Numbered from the stretch's first letter, positions 25,963-35,433 are shown. The stretch: DNA of 64,000 bases from Muribaculaceae bacterium (GCA_017621055.1 JAGATX010000002.1:62001-126000); one strand, 5' to 3'. Translations and numbers: made by a program. Notes: generated by a model from the letters alone, not told the origin.

Positions 25963-27174
25963 ATGAACCCACAAGAGATAGAAATCGACGAATTCGACTA
26001 TCCTCTCCCCGACGGGCGCATAGCCCTTCACCCCCTCGCCGAGCGCGCCGCCTGCAAATTGCTGAGCTACAACGCCGCTACGGATAATATCGACGATACA
26101 ATATTCTCGCGCCTGCCGGACATTCTCCCGGCCGGCGCATTGATTGTATTCAACAACACCAGAGTGATCAACGCACGTCTCAAATTCCGGAAGCCCTCAG
26201 GCGCAGCCATTGAAGTTTTCTGCCTCGAGCCCCATGAGCCCGCCGACTATGAGCGGAATTTCGCGGCGCGCGGCAGTTGCTCGTGGGTATGCCTGGTGGG
26301 CAACTCAAAACGCTGGAAGGACGGACCGCTGACAATGGCACTCACCGTGGCCGGCGAGGCGGTGACACTGACGGCAACACGCACGCCCGAACGTCCCGAC
26401 ATAGTGACCTTCGGCTGGACGGGTTCGGCGACTTTCTCCGACATTATCGGAGCTGCCGGCGAAATTCCCATCCCTCCCTATCTCAACCGCGAGAGCGAGG
26501 CCGCCGATGCCGCCGACTATCAGACGGTGTTCAGCCGCATCGAAGGGTCGGTGGCTGCACCTACCGCCGGGCTTCATTTTACCGACGAACTGCTCGACGA
26601 GATAAGGCGCCGGGGCGTCGAGCGCGCCGATGTAACCCTCCACGTAGGCGCCGGCACCTTCCGCCCCGTGAAATCGGACCGCATCGGCGACCACGACATG
26701 CACTCTGAGTTCATCACCGTTCCCGCCGCCACCCTGCAAGCCCTTATCGGTGCCGTGGAGGCCGGCCGCACCGTTGTGGCCGTCGGCACCACGTCTGTAC
26801 GCACCCTCGAGAGCCTGTGCCACATCGGCGACAGGATTGCCGCCGGATGCTGGAACGGCGAGTTGCCGCAGTGGGCGCCGTACAACAGGGAGGTGCCGCA
26901 GTTGCCTGCCGCCGACGCCCTCCGTGCCGTGCTCGAGCATTTGGAAGCCGAGGGTGCTGACTCCTTCAGCGCCAACACGCGCATCATAATAGCACCGGGA
27001 TACACCTATCGCCTTGTCGGAGCGATGGTTACCAATTTTCACCAGCCCAAGAGCACGTTGTTGCTTCTGGTGTCGGCATTTATCGGCGACGAATGGCGCC
27101 GGCTATACAACCATGCCCTCGCCGGAGGATACCGCTTTCTCAGCTACGGCGACGCCTGCTATTTCGTCCGCTGA
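25963..27174 (+). CDS. queA: S-adenosylmethionine:tRNA ribosyltransferase-isomerase
   Basis: 403 residues, slightly longer than E. coli QueA. Motifs: FDYPLPDGRIALHPLAERAACKLL, ADILPAGALIVFNNTRVINARL, GEIPIPPYLNRESEAADAADYQTVF, GSVAAPTAGLHFTDELL, VTLHVGAGTFRPVKSD, TVVAVGTTSVRTLESL and VTNFHQPKSTLLLLVSAFIG. It transfers the ribosyl part of AdoMet to preQ1 at position 34 of GUN-anticodon tRNAs, giving epoxyqueuosine. Start one base after the porin stop suggests joint transcription despite unrelated functions. The other queuosine genes are not here. Confidence 0.96.
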   Translation: MNPQEIEIDEFDYPLPDGRIALHPLAERAACKLLSYNAATDNIDDTIFSRLPDILPAGALIVFNNTRVINARLKFRKPSGAAIEVFCLEPHEPADYERNFAARGSCSWVCLVGNSKRWKDGPLTMALTVAGEAVTLTATRTPERPDIVTFGWTGSATFSDIIGAAGEIPIPPYLNRESEAADAADYQTVFSRIEGSVAAPTAGLHFTDELLDEIRRRGVERADVTLHVGAGTFRPVKSDRIGDHDMHSEFITVPAATLQALIGAVEAGRTVVAVGTTSVRTLESLCHIGDRIAAGCWNGELPQWAPYNREVPQLPAADALRAVLEHLEAEGADSFSANTRIIIAPGYTYRLVGAMVTNFHQPKSTLLLLVSAFIGDEWRRLYNHALAGGYRFLSYGDACYFVR

Positions 27175-27214
27175 ATTATCCAATAGCCGGTTTTCTGAAG
27201 TTAATGCAAAACAA

Positions 27215-27244
27215 AACCCGCTGCACCTTGGGGCGCAGCGGGTT
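27215..27244 (-). terminator. Terminator of the repeat-protein gene
   Basis: AACCCGCTGC (27215-27224) pairs perfectly with GCAGCGGGTT (27235-27244). On the minus strand the stem is followed by TTTTGTTTTG. It also lies 41 bases after queA and may stop plus-strand reading, though the T run there is poor. Confidence 0.8.
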
Positions 27245-27266
27245 ATATGCTTGTTCTGCAGGTTGA

Positions 27267-27953
27267 TTACATATTGTACTGGTAGTTGCCGTTGCGGTCA
27301 GCGAAGAACCATGACTGGCCTGCGAATTTTGCGCGGTAAACGTTAAGGTCGGTGTTGCGCAGGGCATCCTTCATACTCTCGGGAACGTCGCCAAGGAACT
27401 TATAGCCGTTTTCGTATACGGCAATCATGGAGTCGTCGGTCATATGCACGCTCCACAGGGTGCCGTAGTCATCGAGGCCGGAAAGCAGCCAGTCCTGTAT
27501 GGCGTCCGACGAGGCTGCTATGTGGCTGACGCCTACAATAGCCCATTCGCCGGCATCGTTGAAGGCTACGGAAGTCAGTTCCTCGCGGTCGTCGTTGAAC
27601 TGACGCAGTTTGTTGGAGAGACTGGAGGTAAGGCCTTCGGAGTTGTAACCGTTGCCGCCCCAGAGAATCAGCCATGAACCGTCTTCGGTGAGAACAATGT
27701 CTTTGAGAGTCTTTTCGCGGTCGTGAAGGTCGCGGAAAGCGGCGGTCATGCCCGAGGGTACCTGCGAGGCAGCCCATCCGTTGGAGCCGTAGATGGCCAC
27801 GTCGCCGTTTGTGCGGGTGATGGCAACATTGGAGCACTGACCCCATTCATCGATGTTCTCACGTATGTACTGCCGGCTGTTCTGGGCTTGTGCTGCGAAA
27901 CCGACGATAACGAAAGCAAGGACGCCGGCAAGACGGAGTATGGAGGATTTCAT
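27267..27953 (-). CDS. Secreted protein built of about 40-residue repeats, function unknown
   Basis: 228 residues with a signal peptide (LAGVLAFVIVGFAAQAQ, cleavage near residue 23). I do not recognise a named family. The mature part can be laid out as four repeats plus a partial one, each with a V/I-rich strand, an acidic turn, a second strand and a helix: CSNVAITRTNGDVAIYGSNG; LKDIVLTEDGSWLILWGGNG; LTSVAFNDAGEWAIVGVSHI; LWSVHMTDDSMIAVYENGYK; and a final YRAKFAGQSWFFADRNGNY. Helices such as SGMTAAFRDLHD, SLSNKLRQFNDD and PESMKDALRNTD follow. This spacing resembles propeller-blade or similar beta repeats. It is a single-gene unit with its own promoter and terminator. Confidence 0.8.
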   Translation of the reverse strand: MKSSILRLAGVLAFVIVGFAAQAQNSRQYIRENIDEWGQCSNVAITRTNGDVAIYGSNGWAASQVPSGMTAAFRDLHDREKTLKDIVLTEDGSWLILWGGNGYNSEGLTSSLSNKLRQFNDDREELTSVAFNDAGEWAIVGVSHIAASSDAIQDWLLSGLDDYGTLWSVHMTDDSMIAVYENGYKFLGDVPESMKDALRNTDLNVYRAKFAGQSWFFADRNGNYQYNM

Positions 27954-28005
27954 GTTTTGGTTGGTTAAATTTTAAATAATGTTTATGGTATTGGTTTTGA
28001 TGCGT

Positions 28006-28014
28006 GCAAAGTTA
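28006..28014 (-). promoter_or_regulatory. -7 box for the repeat-protein gene
   Basis: TAACTTTGC on the minus strand, exact consensus, about 53 bases upstream of the ATG at 27953. No TTTG at the usual distance. Confidence 0.55.
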
Positions 28015-28053
28015 GCATTTATTTTCAAAACTAAAAAGAAAATAACAGAAAAA

Positions 28054-28088
28054 CGGACGAAGTAGCCGCTTTGGCTGACGAACGTCCG
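28054..28088 (-). terminator. Terminator of the dehydratase-DUF4923 unit
   Basis: On the minus strand CGGACG (28088-28083) pairs with CGTCCG (28059-28054), with inner AGCC/GGCT pairing, followed by TTTTTCTG. It lies 23 bases after the DUF4923 stop. Confidence 0.75.
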
Positions 28089-28110
28089 CAGTTAATGGTT
28101 GAAGTCGTAT

Positions 28111-28704
28111 TTAGCGGGAGCGCATCTTGAAGCCGATGTATATTCCGTCGTAGGAATTGAGCAGGGTGGTGAGCGCCGTGAGACTGGCGTTGTTGAGGCT
28201 GCCGGCTATGCGCGAGAGGATGTTCACGAATTTGGTGGCGTCGAAGGTGAGGTTGAGGGTGTCGCCGCTCTTTGTGGCGTTGGCGGTGAGCTTGCCCAAG
28301 GGCACGCGGCCGAAGGCGTTGAAGTTGAACTCAAGCATATCGTCGCTGTTCTTCTCCACCACGCCTTTGAGGGTTATCAGCCCGAGTTTGAGGGTGAAAT
28401 TATGGTCGGCGTCCACTTCCAGCGAGCTGCGGTTGAAGCCTAATCGTTTGTAATATGGGTCGAGCTGGCTTTCAACGGCGGTGGCGGCAGCGGCGCCTCC
28501 GATGTTCTGCAGGGCATTCTCGGAGCGGAAGCTGACGGCCGGCGAGGTGTACTGCCATGTGCCGGTAAGGTCGTCGATGCTGAAATTATTGTTGGCTATG
28601 GTGTTGTTGATAAAGTTGCCGAGGCCGCCGAGGTCTATGGCCGAAGCGGCGGATGCCGTGAGCAGGCACAAGGCGACAATTATGCTTTTGGCCGTGATTT
28701 TCAT
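28111..28704 (-). CDS. DUF4923 family secreted protein
   Basis: 197 residues from the ATG at 28704. The frame is open further upstream inside the preceding gene, but only this start gives a signal peptide (KITAKSIIVALCLLTASAASA). The body has DLTGTWQYTSPAVSFRSENALQNIGGAAAATAVESQLDPYYKRLGFN (about 40-90), which matches the Bacteroidales family DUF4923, a lipocalin-like secreted group of unknown role. The ATG overlaps the stop of the sugar dehydratase gene by four bases, so expression is tied to that enzyme. A terminator follows. Confidence 0.88.
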   Translation of the reverse strand: MKITAKSIIVALCLLTASAASAIDLGGLGNFINNTIANNNFSIDDLTGTWQYTSPAVSFRSENALQNIGGAAAATAVESQLDPYYKRLGFNRSSLEVDADHNFTLKLGLITLKGVVEKNSDDMLEFNFNAFGRVPLGKLTANATKSGDTLNLTFDATKFVNILSRIAGSLNNASLTALTTLLNSYDGIYIGFKMRSR

Positions 28705-30710
28705 TGAGCGTTGACGGTTTCGAGGTTTTTTTCGGTCATCATGTCGGTGTCGTCGTTGGCAACTTCGACATCTACTTTCTGCCACTGAGAGTTGTTGGAT
28801 TTGAATTCGGGCACCATGTGCTTCATTTCTGCCACAATGTCGTGGCTGGAGCCTATGTGCACCAGATGGCGCATGCGTTCGAGGTGCTTGCACACATCGG
28901 CGTAGTCGTAGGTGCGCACGCGCGCTATCATTATCTTCTTGTGGTGAGTTGCTATGGTGTGCTCTTTCTCGTTGAGGAGTTCTTCGTAGAGCTTTTCGCC
29001 GGGGCGCAGTCCCGTTTCCACTATTTCTATGTCCTTTCCGGGTTCCATTCCGGAGAGAGAGATCATCCTGACGGCGAGGTCCCAGATTTTCACGGGTTCG
29101 CCCATGTCGAAGATGAAAATTTCACCTCCGGCGCCCATGCATCCGGCTTCGAGCACCAGCGAGCAGGCCTCGGGGATGGTCATGAAGTAGCGGATAATGT
29201 CGCGGTGCGTGATAGTCACGGGGCCGCCCTGTTCAATCTGCTTGCGGAAGAGGGGGATAACCGAGCCGTTGGAGCCCAGTACGTTGCCGAATCGGGTGGT
29301 GATGAAGCGCGTGGAGGGCCTGTCGTTGTTCTCGCGGAGGTGGAAGAAGAGGCTCTGCACGTAGATTTCTGCAATGCGCTTGGAGGCACCCATCACGTTG
29401 GTAGGGTTGACGGCTTTGTCGGTGGATATCATCACAAACTTGTCCACGCCGTATTTCACCGAGAGGTCGGCAATGTTCTTTGTGCCGAACACATTGGTAA
29501 GGACGGCTTCGGGCGGGTTGCGCTCCATCATGGGCACGTGTTTGTAAGCGGCGGCGTGGAACACGTAGCGAGGGTGGTATTTCTCGAAGGCATGTGTCAT
29601 GCGGTCGAGGTTGGCCACATCGCCTATGAAGAGGTGTATCTTTATGTCGGGGTATTCGGCCTCCATCTCGAGCTGCATCTCGTGCATGGGGGTCTCGGCC
29701 TGGTCGAGCAGCACTATGTCGCGGGCGCCCATAGCGGCAACCTGGCGCACTATCTCGCTGCCTATCGAGCCTGCGGCGCCGGTGATCATCACGGTCTGAC
29801 CGTGGATCATGCTCTTGATCTTGGGATTTTCGGTGCGTATGGGCTCTCGGCCGAGGAGATCCTCGATGTTGATGTTGTGCACGTGCGAGCTCAGTGCCGG
29901 CATGGTCTTGGAATTGAGGTCGAATTCCTCAACCTGATTGAGCATAAGCAATTTGATGCCGTTCCGGAGGAATATGTCGGCAATGCCGTCGCGCATAATT
30001 CCCATCTGGGTGGAGAGGAACAGAAGGGTATCGCTCTTGTAATAGCGGAATGTTTCCTTGATTTCGTCGGGCTCATAGGGAACCACGGGGATACCGTTGA
30101 CAGTGCTGTCTATGTTTTTCGACGACAGGCTCATCAACGCCACCGGGTCGAAACGCCCTTCGAATTCGCTCTTGAGGGCCGAGGCCAGGAAGAAGGAGTT
30201 GATTGCCGAACCGAGAACGATGACGCGCTTCTTTGTCTGTGCCATCCCGGCCATGGTGATATAAAGGTATTTGACAGTCAGGCGCATGAGCAGCATCAGA
30301 GAGAACACTATGACAGCGGTGACAAAGATGCTGCGGAACGAGAAGTATGTATAACCTATCGTCGCCCAGGTGCCAATCGACACTACCGAGAGAATGGCCG
30401 ATGCGCTGAGCACCAGCAGCACAAGGCGGTAGGTGTCCTCGATGACCGAGAGGCGGATAATGTATCGGCTGGTGCCAAGTCCGAGCGACAATATCATGTA
30501 GACCAGGAACATCAATGCCGAATGGGCGAAGGGAGTCCCTAAGAAGCCTTCGGTAGGTACATCATAATTGCCTATTGTATAGGTGCAGGCGCAACTGAAT
30601 GCTATGACAAGCATATCTGCGACGAAGACCATCCATTTGGGCGACGGTCTGTCGATAAAATTGCGTATCAAACTCGAGTTAGCAAGTGCCTGTAGGAGGT
30701 TTTTTTTCAT
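28701..30710 (-). CDS. Membrane-bound NDP-sugar 4,6-dehydratase (CapD/PglF/WbpM type)
   Basis: 669 residues. Four hydrophobic segments occupy about residues 25-150, followed by a first Rossmann-like domain (VIVLGSAINSFFLASAL) and then the catalytic short-chain dehydrogenase domain from about 305: VMITGAAGSIGSEIVRQVAAMG, VLLDQAETPMHEM, YVFHAAAYKHVPMMERNP, VMISTDKAVNPTNVMGASKR, TRFGNVLGSNGSV. As in PglF and WbpM, Met replaces the usual catalytic Tyr before GASK. These enzymes make UDP-4-keto-6-deoxy sugars for capsule, O-antigen or protein glycans. It has its own strong promoter and is coupled to a DUF4923 gene. Confidence 0.93.
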   Translation of the reverse strand: MKKNLLQALANSSLIRNFIDRPSPKWMVFVADMLVIAFSCACTYTIGNYDVPTEGFLGTPFAHSALMFLVYMILSLGLGTSRYIIRLSVIEDTYRLVLLVLSASAILSVVSIGTWATIGYTYFSFRSIFVTAVIVFSLMLLMRLTVKYLYITMAGMAQTKKRVIVLGSAINSFFLASALKSEFEGRFDPVALMSLSSKNIDSTVNGIPVVPYEPDEIKETFRYYKSDTLLFLSTQMGIMRDGIADIFLRNGIKLLMLNQVEEFDLNSKTMPALSSHVHNINIEDLLGREPIRTENPKIKSMIHGQTVMITGAAGSIGSEIVRQVAAMGARDIVLLDQAETPMHEMQLEMEAEYPDIKIHLFIGDVANLDRMTHAFEKYHPRYVFHAAAYKHVPMMERNPPEAVLTNVFGTKNIADLSVKYGVDKFVMISTDKAVNPTNVMGASKRIAEIYVQSLFFHLRENNDRPSTRFITTRFGNVLGSNGSVIPLFRKQIEQGGPVTITHRDIIRYFMTIPEACSLVLEAGCMGAGGEIFIFDMGEPVKIWDLAVRMISLSGMEPGKDIEIVETGLRPGEKLYEELLNEKEHTIATHHKKIMIARVRTYDYADVCKHLERMRHLVHIGSSHDIVAEMKHMVPEFKSNNSQWQKVDVEVANDDTDMMTEKNLETVNAQ

Positions 30711-30818
30711 GTGAAATCCTGTCGATTATTAAGCTATCTGTTGGTAAAAGCTCCTCCGGAGATGGAGTCGCGAAGATAAAATCAAGGCTTGCGTGTGATC
30801 CCGCGAGGGGAATTTTGT

Positions 30819-30851
30819 GCAAAATTACAAAAAAGTTTTCAATATGGCAAA
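30819..30851 (-). promoter_or_regulatory. Promoter for the sugar dehydratase unit
   Basis: Minus strand: TTTG (30851-30848), 20 bases, TAATTTTGC (30827-30819). Full consensus. The -7 box lies in a 16-base palindrome, AATTTTGTGCAAAATT (30811-30826). The leader is about 105 bases. Confidence 0.75.
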
Positions 30852-30860
30852 TTGACAATG

Positions 30861-30875
30861 AAAACGGCCGGTTTT
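30861..30875 (-). terminator. Weak hairpin after tamB
   Basis: AAAAC and GTTTT flank CGGCC on the minus strand, 14 bases after the tamB stop. The stem is short and no T run follows, so it is only a candidate. Confidence 0.25.
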
Positions 30876-30888
30876 GGGGGGTGAATGG

Positions 30889-33800
30889 CTATGGAATGCT
30901 GTCGGGAGGCACGTCGTCGGCCGTCGGCTGCTCCTGCGCAGTTTCCTTTTTGGGTTTGAGGAAGTTGAAAAGGTTGTCGAAGTCGCGGCGGTACATGATG
31001 CCCACGCCCTGCGTGGTTGCCGCCGACCGCAGGTAATATGTGGCGTCGTTGAAGCGGTTATAGGCCTTGAGTCGCCAGGTACCCCGTTTGTTGAGAAGAT
31101 ATTCGATATCGAAATCACCGACGAACTGGTTGCTGTTCATGGCTTTGTCGCGGTAGCCGAGGTTGCCGTTGAGGAGCAGGCGGTTGTTGAGCAGGCGGCT
31201 GCTCAGCGCAACATCGACTTCCACATCCGAGAAGTCGCCGCGGTCGCTGCGCAGGTTGGGGGCTATGCTCCAGTTGTCGGAGAGTTTGCCCAGAAGAGAG
31301 GTGAGCTGGCTCGATATCGTGGACGATGCCACCGAGAACAGCTCGCTGCCCTTGGTGGCGTTGTCGCCCATGTAATCCGGGGTGTAGAAGCGGTTGAGGG
31401 CCAGCAGGTAGATGATCTGACGGTTCATCATATCGTCGGTGCTCACTATCGAGCGCACTTTGCGGTATGTATCTTCGGTGAGGGTGGGGAATTCGAGGTC
31501 GAACGATATTTCGGGCTGGCGGATGTCGCCGTTCACTTTCATTACGGCGTGGACGGGTACGTTGGTCCGCGCCACCTCGCGGTCCTGAAGGAACGACTCG
31601 TCAAGGTCGCTGAGGTTGGCGTTGGTGGAGTAGTAGGCTTCAAGATTGCTGCGGATGGCGTAGGGGTCGCCGTCGAAATGGATGCTGCTGCCTTCCTTGA
31701 TGGTGAAATCCTTGATGATAATATCCTGAAGAGTGAAGTGATAGCTGCCGGTCAGCACCGAGTAGCTGCCGTACAGCCTCAGATCATCGTCCTCGCTGTC
31801 GTAGGTCATGCGCAGGTGGCCGTTACCGCGTGCCTTGATCTCGTCGCCGGTGGCGGCGTCCATCACCAGAGTCATGGCGGCGTCCGGGGTTATGTCCACT
31901 GAAATTCTCATCTTATAGTCGGACGATTCTTCCTCTTCTGTCTGAGCCATACGCTCGCGGATGCGGCGCACGCTCTCGGGGAAGCGGTCGGTCTCCGCTC
32001 GGCTCACGCGCAGGCTGTCGGGTGTGACGTCGCGGAAGGTGATGAACGAGTACTCCTCGGCATCGAGGCGGTCGGAGATGACAAAGGCAAAGCTCGAGCC
32101 GGGTCCGGTGGTCATGTCAGCCTCGATGTTCACCACACCGGGCTCGCCGTATACCGCGGCGGTGCCGCTGCCGTATATGCGGCCGTACCAGTCGGGGTTC
32201 TGAGCGGACGTGCCGTTGAAAGCCAGAATGTTGTCGGCGTCGGTGATGCGGAAATCGAAGGTCGGGGCCTTGAAGAATGTGTGGCCCACCACGCCGGTGA
32301 GGTTCGCCGTGTGGCCTTCGGTGTCGGTTATCGTTGTGGCCGGTATCTCGATGCGGCCGGGACGCAGGTGCACGCTGTCGGTGGCTATGTAGGCCGTATT
32401 TGTGAAGTCGATGGCTATGCGCACGCTGTCGGCATAGACGTCGCCTTCGAGGTCTATCTCCTTGAACGTGCCGTAGAGGTGGCATTCGCCGCTGGCATGG
32501 CCGCTGATATCCGAGGCGAAGGCCTCCATGAAGGGCTTTAGGAACGATACAGGTACGCGCGCCGCCCGGAAATTGAGGTCGAGGGCCTCGTCGAAGGGCA
32601 GAATGTCGCCATATATTCGGGAGGGAAGGCCGTCGAGGCCGGTAATGTCGGCGTCGAGATAGAAAGAGCGTCGTTCGTTGTTCCACAGCGCCAGAATGTC
32701 GGCATCGCCGATGGTGCAGCGGTTGTAGCCTATCGAATCGACGTGCAGGGTGTCGCACTGCAGATAGGGTTCGGTGCCGAGGAGGCCCGCGGCCTTGAAA
32801 CGGCCGGTGGCGGCGCCGCTGAGCATGGCTTTGTCGATTTCGAGGGTTTCGAAAATAGGCAGCAGAGCCACGTTTTGCAGATCGATGGCCAGGGTGTCGG
32901 CGCTGTCGGCGCCTACACGTCCGTCGATGCCGAGATGCTGCTCCTGTGAGTCGAGGGCGAACCCGTTCACCACTATACCGTCGGCGTGGGCGGCGATTAT
33001 CGACGGCTGTATCTGCCATGTCTCATAGCCGAAATTCACTGTGCCGGGGCGGAAGGTTATCACGGCATCGAACGGCAGCAGCGGCTTGGGGATGCTGTTG
33101 GAATTGCGGGTCGCGGCGCTCACGGCAGCCGTGAAATCGAGGGTGCCGTTGAGGGGTATTCGTCGTTCTATCGTCCAGTCGATGTGCGTGTCTATGCTGT
33201 CGTGCCCTATACTTATATGTGTGCTCACGTTCATTTCGCCCTTTTTTGTGGGGAAACGTGTGCCTGCAAAAACGGCGGCGGTTCTTCGTGCGCCGTCGGC
33301 AATGGCGAACAGGCTGGTGGTTTCATATATCTTGTCGCCCTGAAGGATGAATGGAGCGTCGATATTGAGGTCGGCATAGGGAATTCGGCTGTCGATGCGC
33401 CCCGACAAGGTTGCGGGGTAAGCGAGTGCTGCCGGCAACTTGAAGAACGCGGAGATATCCTCTGTGGGCGCCACTTCGAGCGTGTAGTCGAACGTATTCC
33501 GTGCCTCGGGTTCACGGACGGGCGTCACTAACGAGGGCACGAACAGGGCTGCAAGGTTGCGCAGTTGCGCGGCAAGAGCCGGAACGTTGTATTCGCCGGT
33601 AATGGCGCCGTTCAGCGGGCGTGAGGCTATGGCAAGGTGCGGCAGGCCCTCGGCGGTGCTGTCGGCGGTGATGTTCAGCCGCGGTATGCGCAGGCCGCGG
33701 TTTGCGGCGTTTGTCCAGTGTATGTTCGTGAAGGCCACGGTGCCGGTAGGACGGCCGGCGAGACTGCCGCGCAGTTCGGCAATCATTTTCAGCCCGAAGC

Positions 33801-35433
33801 GGCTGTCGGGGTGCAGGGAGCTGATATTGAGGGTGTCGAAATCGACGTTGGCAATCGTTGCGGTGGCGCTCACACAGGGCACATCGAGGCTGTCGCGCGT
33901 GAGGAAGGCGTAGGCCTGCAGCTGAGCCGACGGGTCGGCCAGGTTGAGCGACACTTCGGCATGGTCGGCTCGCGGCATATCTGCACGGGCGGTGAGGTTG
34001 CGGTAGGTGTAGCCGCGCCAGGTGAGGGCTGTAATATCAGTCTGCGCGGTGCCGGTGATGCGTCGGCCTATGGTGATGTCGGCATCGACGGTACCGCTGA
34101 CGCTGCCCAGATCGGCGATGTCGGCCAATGCGCCGATATCGAAGCGTTCGAGGTCCAGGGCGGCTGTCAGACGCGGCGAGCGGTGGCCGCGGGTGTAGCC
34201 TATATCGCCGTCGAGGTTGCCGAGGGCGCCGTTGATGTGCAGCTCGGCATCGAAATCGCGGCCGGTGCCGGCACCACGGGCAATAATCAGTGTTCGAGGT
34301 ATTCGCCGCAGGATGCCGCCCCCGGAATCACTTATGTGCGTGCCGAGCGTGGCGGCGAGTTCGTGGCCGTTGACAATGGCTTCGAGGTGTTCGAGGTCAT
34401 AGTGTGCGGAGTCGGGCTGTATTGGTCTCTCCACGGTGCCGCGCAACGTCAGTGCCAGGCGTTCGCCCGTGCCTTTTCGCAGCCTCAGTTGCCGTATGTC
34501 GGCAAATGCGCGCGATGCGGCGATGTCCATATCGAAGCCGAAAATGGCGTCGAAGTCAGCGAGTACGGGAGCGAATGCCTGGAAATCAGGAGGGTAGATT
34601 GTGTTATAGCCGGCTGTGCGTATGGTTACGCCTTCGTCAAGGATGGTGTGGCTGATGTCGGCAAATCCGTTGTATACCAGCGCTATAGGTTCGAGAGCTA
34701 TGCGCGATCGGTCAAATTCAATGAGTATCTGGCCGGTGCGCAGGCTGTCGGGCGTCACTGCCGCCGAGGCGGACATGTGGCGGATAGCCGCTCCCGAACG
34801 CTCCACGGCACCGAGATGGTCGAGGCGTATGTCGTATCGGTCGTTGGCTATTGATGGCGCATAGACGTTGAGGGCTATGCTGTCCAGGAGTATGTGGTTG
34901 GGATCGAAGCGCCCGGGCAGGGATGGCGAGGCTGCGAGGATGTCGTAGCTCACGGTGGCGTTGCGGAGTATCAACGTGTTGAGAGCCAGACTGAACGATG
35001 CCGGAGGCCTGCCGTTATCGTCGGAGCGCAGGGAATCGAGCACGCACTGCACGTTGAGCGGTGCACCTATGGAGTCGCGCCACAGGGCGAGGCGGACGTC
35101 CTCTATCAGGGCATAGTCCACCACAAAATCGCCGTGACGCACCATCTCCCAGAAGTCGATGCCGGCGCTGATGCGGCCGATAGCCGCCACGCTGTCGCCG
35201 TCGATGGCAAGGGTGACGTCGCGCAGTTCCACACGCGAGAAAGGCCGTATGCCCAGACGGCGTATGCCGACATCGGCACCCAGCATTGCCGACAGCTCGG
35301 CGGCGGCGCGCGTGCGTATGGCGGTCTGCACGCCGTCGAGCGACAGCAATACGTAGAGCGCCGCCGGCACCGCTATGGCCAGCAGCATGAGCGCCGACAA
35401 AACGGCGCGGAACACTCTCCAGAACTGCTTCAT
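30889..35433 (-). CDS. TamB/translocation-assembly module domain protein
   Basis: 1514 residues. One N-terminal membrane segment (VFRAVLSALMLLAIAVPAALYVLL) and then a very long beta-rich periplasmic region with AsmA-like opening (DVGIRRLGIRPFSRVELRDVTLAID). The C-terminal part has TamB-domain features: RISVDITPDAAMTLVMD, GNGHLRMTYDSEDDDLRLYGSYSVLTGSYHFTL, EISFDLEFPT, and DNRLLLNGNLGYR-like segments. TamB-like proteins form a hydrophobic groove bridging inner and outer membranes, with roles in outer-membrane protein assembly and phospholipid transport. The BamA-like partner is not adjacent. The tail ends in a short acidic linker (DDVPPDSIP). Confidence 0.92.
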   Translation of the reverse strand: MKQFWRVFRAVLSALMLLAIAVPAALYVLLSLDGVQTAIRTRAAAELSAMLGADVGIRRLGIRPFSRVELRDVTLAIDGDSVAAIGRISAGIDFWEMVRHGDFVVDYALIEDVRLALWRDSIGAPLNVQCVLDSLRSDDNGRPPASFSLALNTLILRNATVSYDILAASPSLPGRFDPNHILLDSIALNVYAPSIANDRYDIRLDHLGAVERSGAAIRHMSASAAVTPDSLRTGQILIEFDRSRIALEPIALVYNGFADISHTILDEGVTIRTAGYNTIYPPDFQAFAPVLADFDAIFGFDMDIAASRAFADIRQLRLRKGTGERLALTLRGTVERPIQPDSAHYDLEHLEAIVNGHELAATLGTHISDSGGGILRRIPRTLIIARGAGTGRDFDAELHINGALGNLDGDIGYTRGHRSPRLTAALDLERFDIGALADIADLGSVSGTVDADITIGRRITGTAQTDITALTWRGYTYRNLTARADMPRADHAEVSLNLADPSAQLQAYAFLTRDSLDVPCVSATATIANVDFDTLNISSLHPDSRFGLKMIAELRGSLAGRPTGTVAFTNIHWTNAANRGLRIPRLNITADSTAEGLPHLAIASRPLNGAITGEYNVPALAAQLRNLAALFVPSLVTPVREPEARNTFDYTLEVAPTEDISAFFKLPAALAYPATLSGRIDSRIPYADLNIDAPFILQGDKIYETTSLFAIADGARRTAAVFAGTRFPTKKGEMNVSTHISIGHDSIDTHIDWTIERRIPLNGTLDFTAAVSAATRNSNSIPKPLLPFDAVITFRPGTVNFGYETWQIQPSIIAAHADGIVVNGFALDSQEQHLGIDGRVGADSADTLAIDLQNVALLPIFETLEIDKAMLSGAATGRFKAAGLLGTEPYLQCDTLHVDSIGYNRCTIGDADILALWNNERRSFYLDADITGLDGLPSRIYGDILPFDEALDLNFRAARVPVSFLKPFMEAFASDISGHASGECHLYGTFKEIDLEGDVYADSVRIAIDFTNTAYIATDSVHLRPGRIEIPATTITDTEGHTANLTGVVGHTFFKAPTFDFRITDADNILAFNGTSAQNPDWYGRIYGSGTAAVYGEPGVVNIEADMTTGPGSSFAFVISDRLDAEEYSFITFRDVTPDSLRVSRAETDRFPESVRRIRERMAQTEEEESSDYKMRISVDITPDAAMTLVMDAATGDEIKARGNGHLRMTYDSEDDDLRLYGSYSVLTGSYHFTLQDIIIKDFTIKEGSSIHFDGDPYAIRSNLEAYYSTNANLSDLDESFLQDREVARTNVPVHAVMKVNGDIRQPEISFDLEFPTLTEDTYRKVRSIVSTDDMMNRQIIYLLALNRFYTPDYMGDNATKGSELFSVASSTISSQLTSLLGKLSDNWSIAPNLRSDRGDFSDVEVDVALSSRLLNNRLLLNGNLGYRDKAMNSNQFVGDFDIEYLLNKRGTWRLKAYNRFNDATYYLRSAATTQGVGIMYRRDFDNLFNFLKPKKETAQEQPTADDVPPDSIP

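Noticed and set aside
28704..30542. A 612-codon open frame on the plus strand opposite the sugar dehydratase
   Set aside because: It is a mirror of a well-supported gene in a GC-rich genome; the amino acid mix (His, Val, Gly-heavy) shows no domain and the opposite strand has all family motifs.
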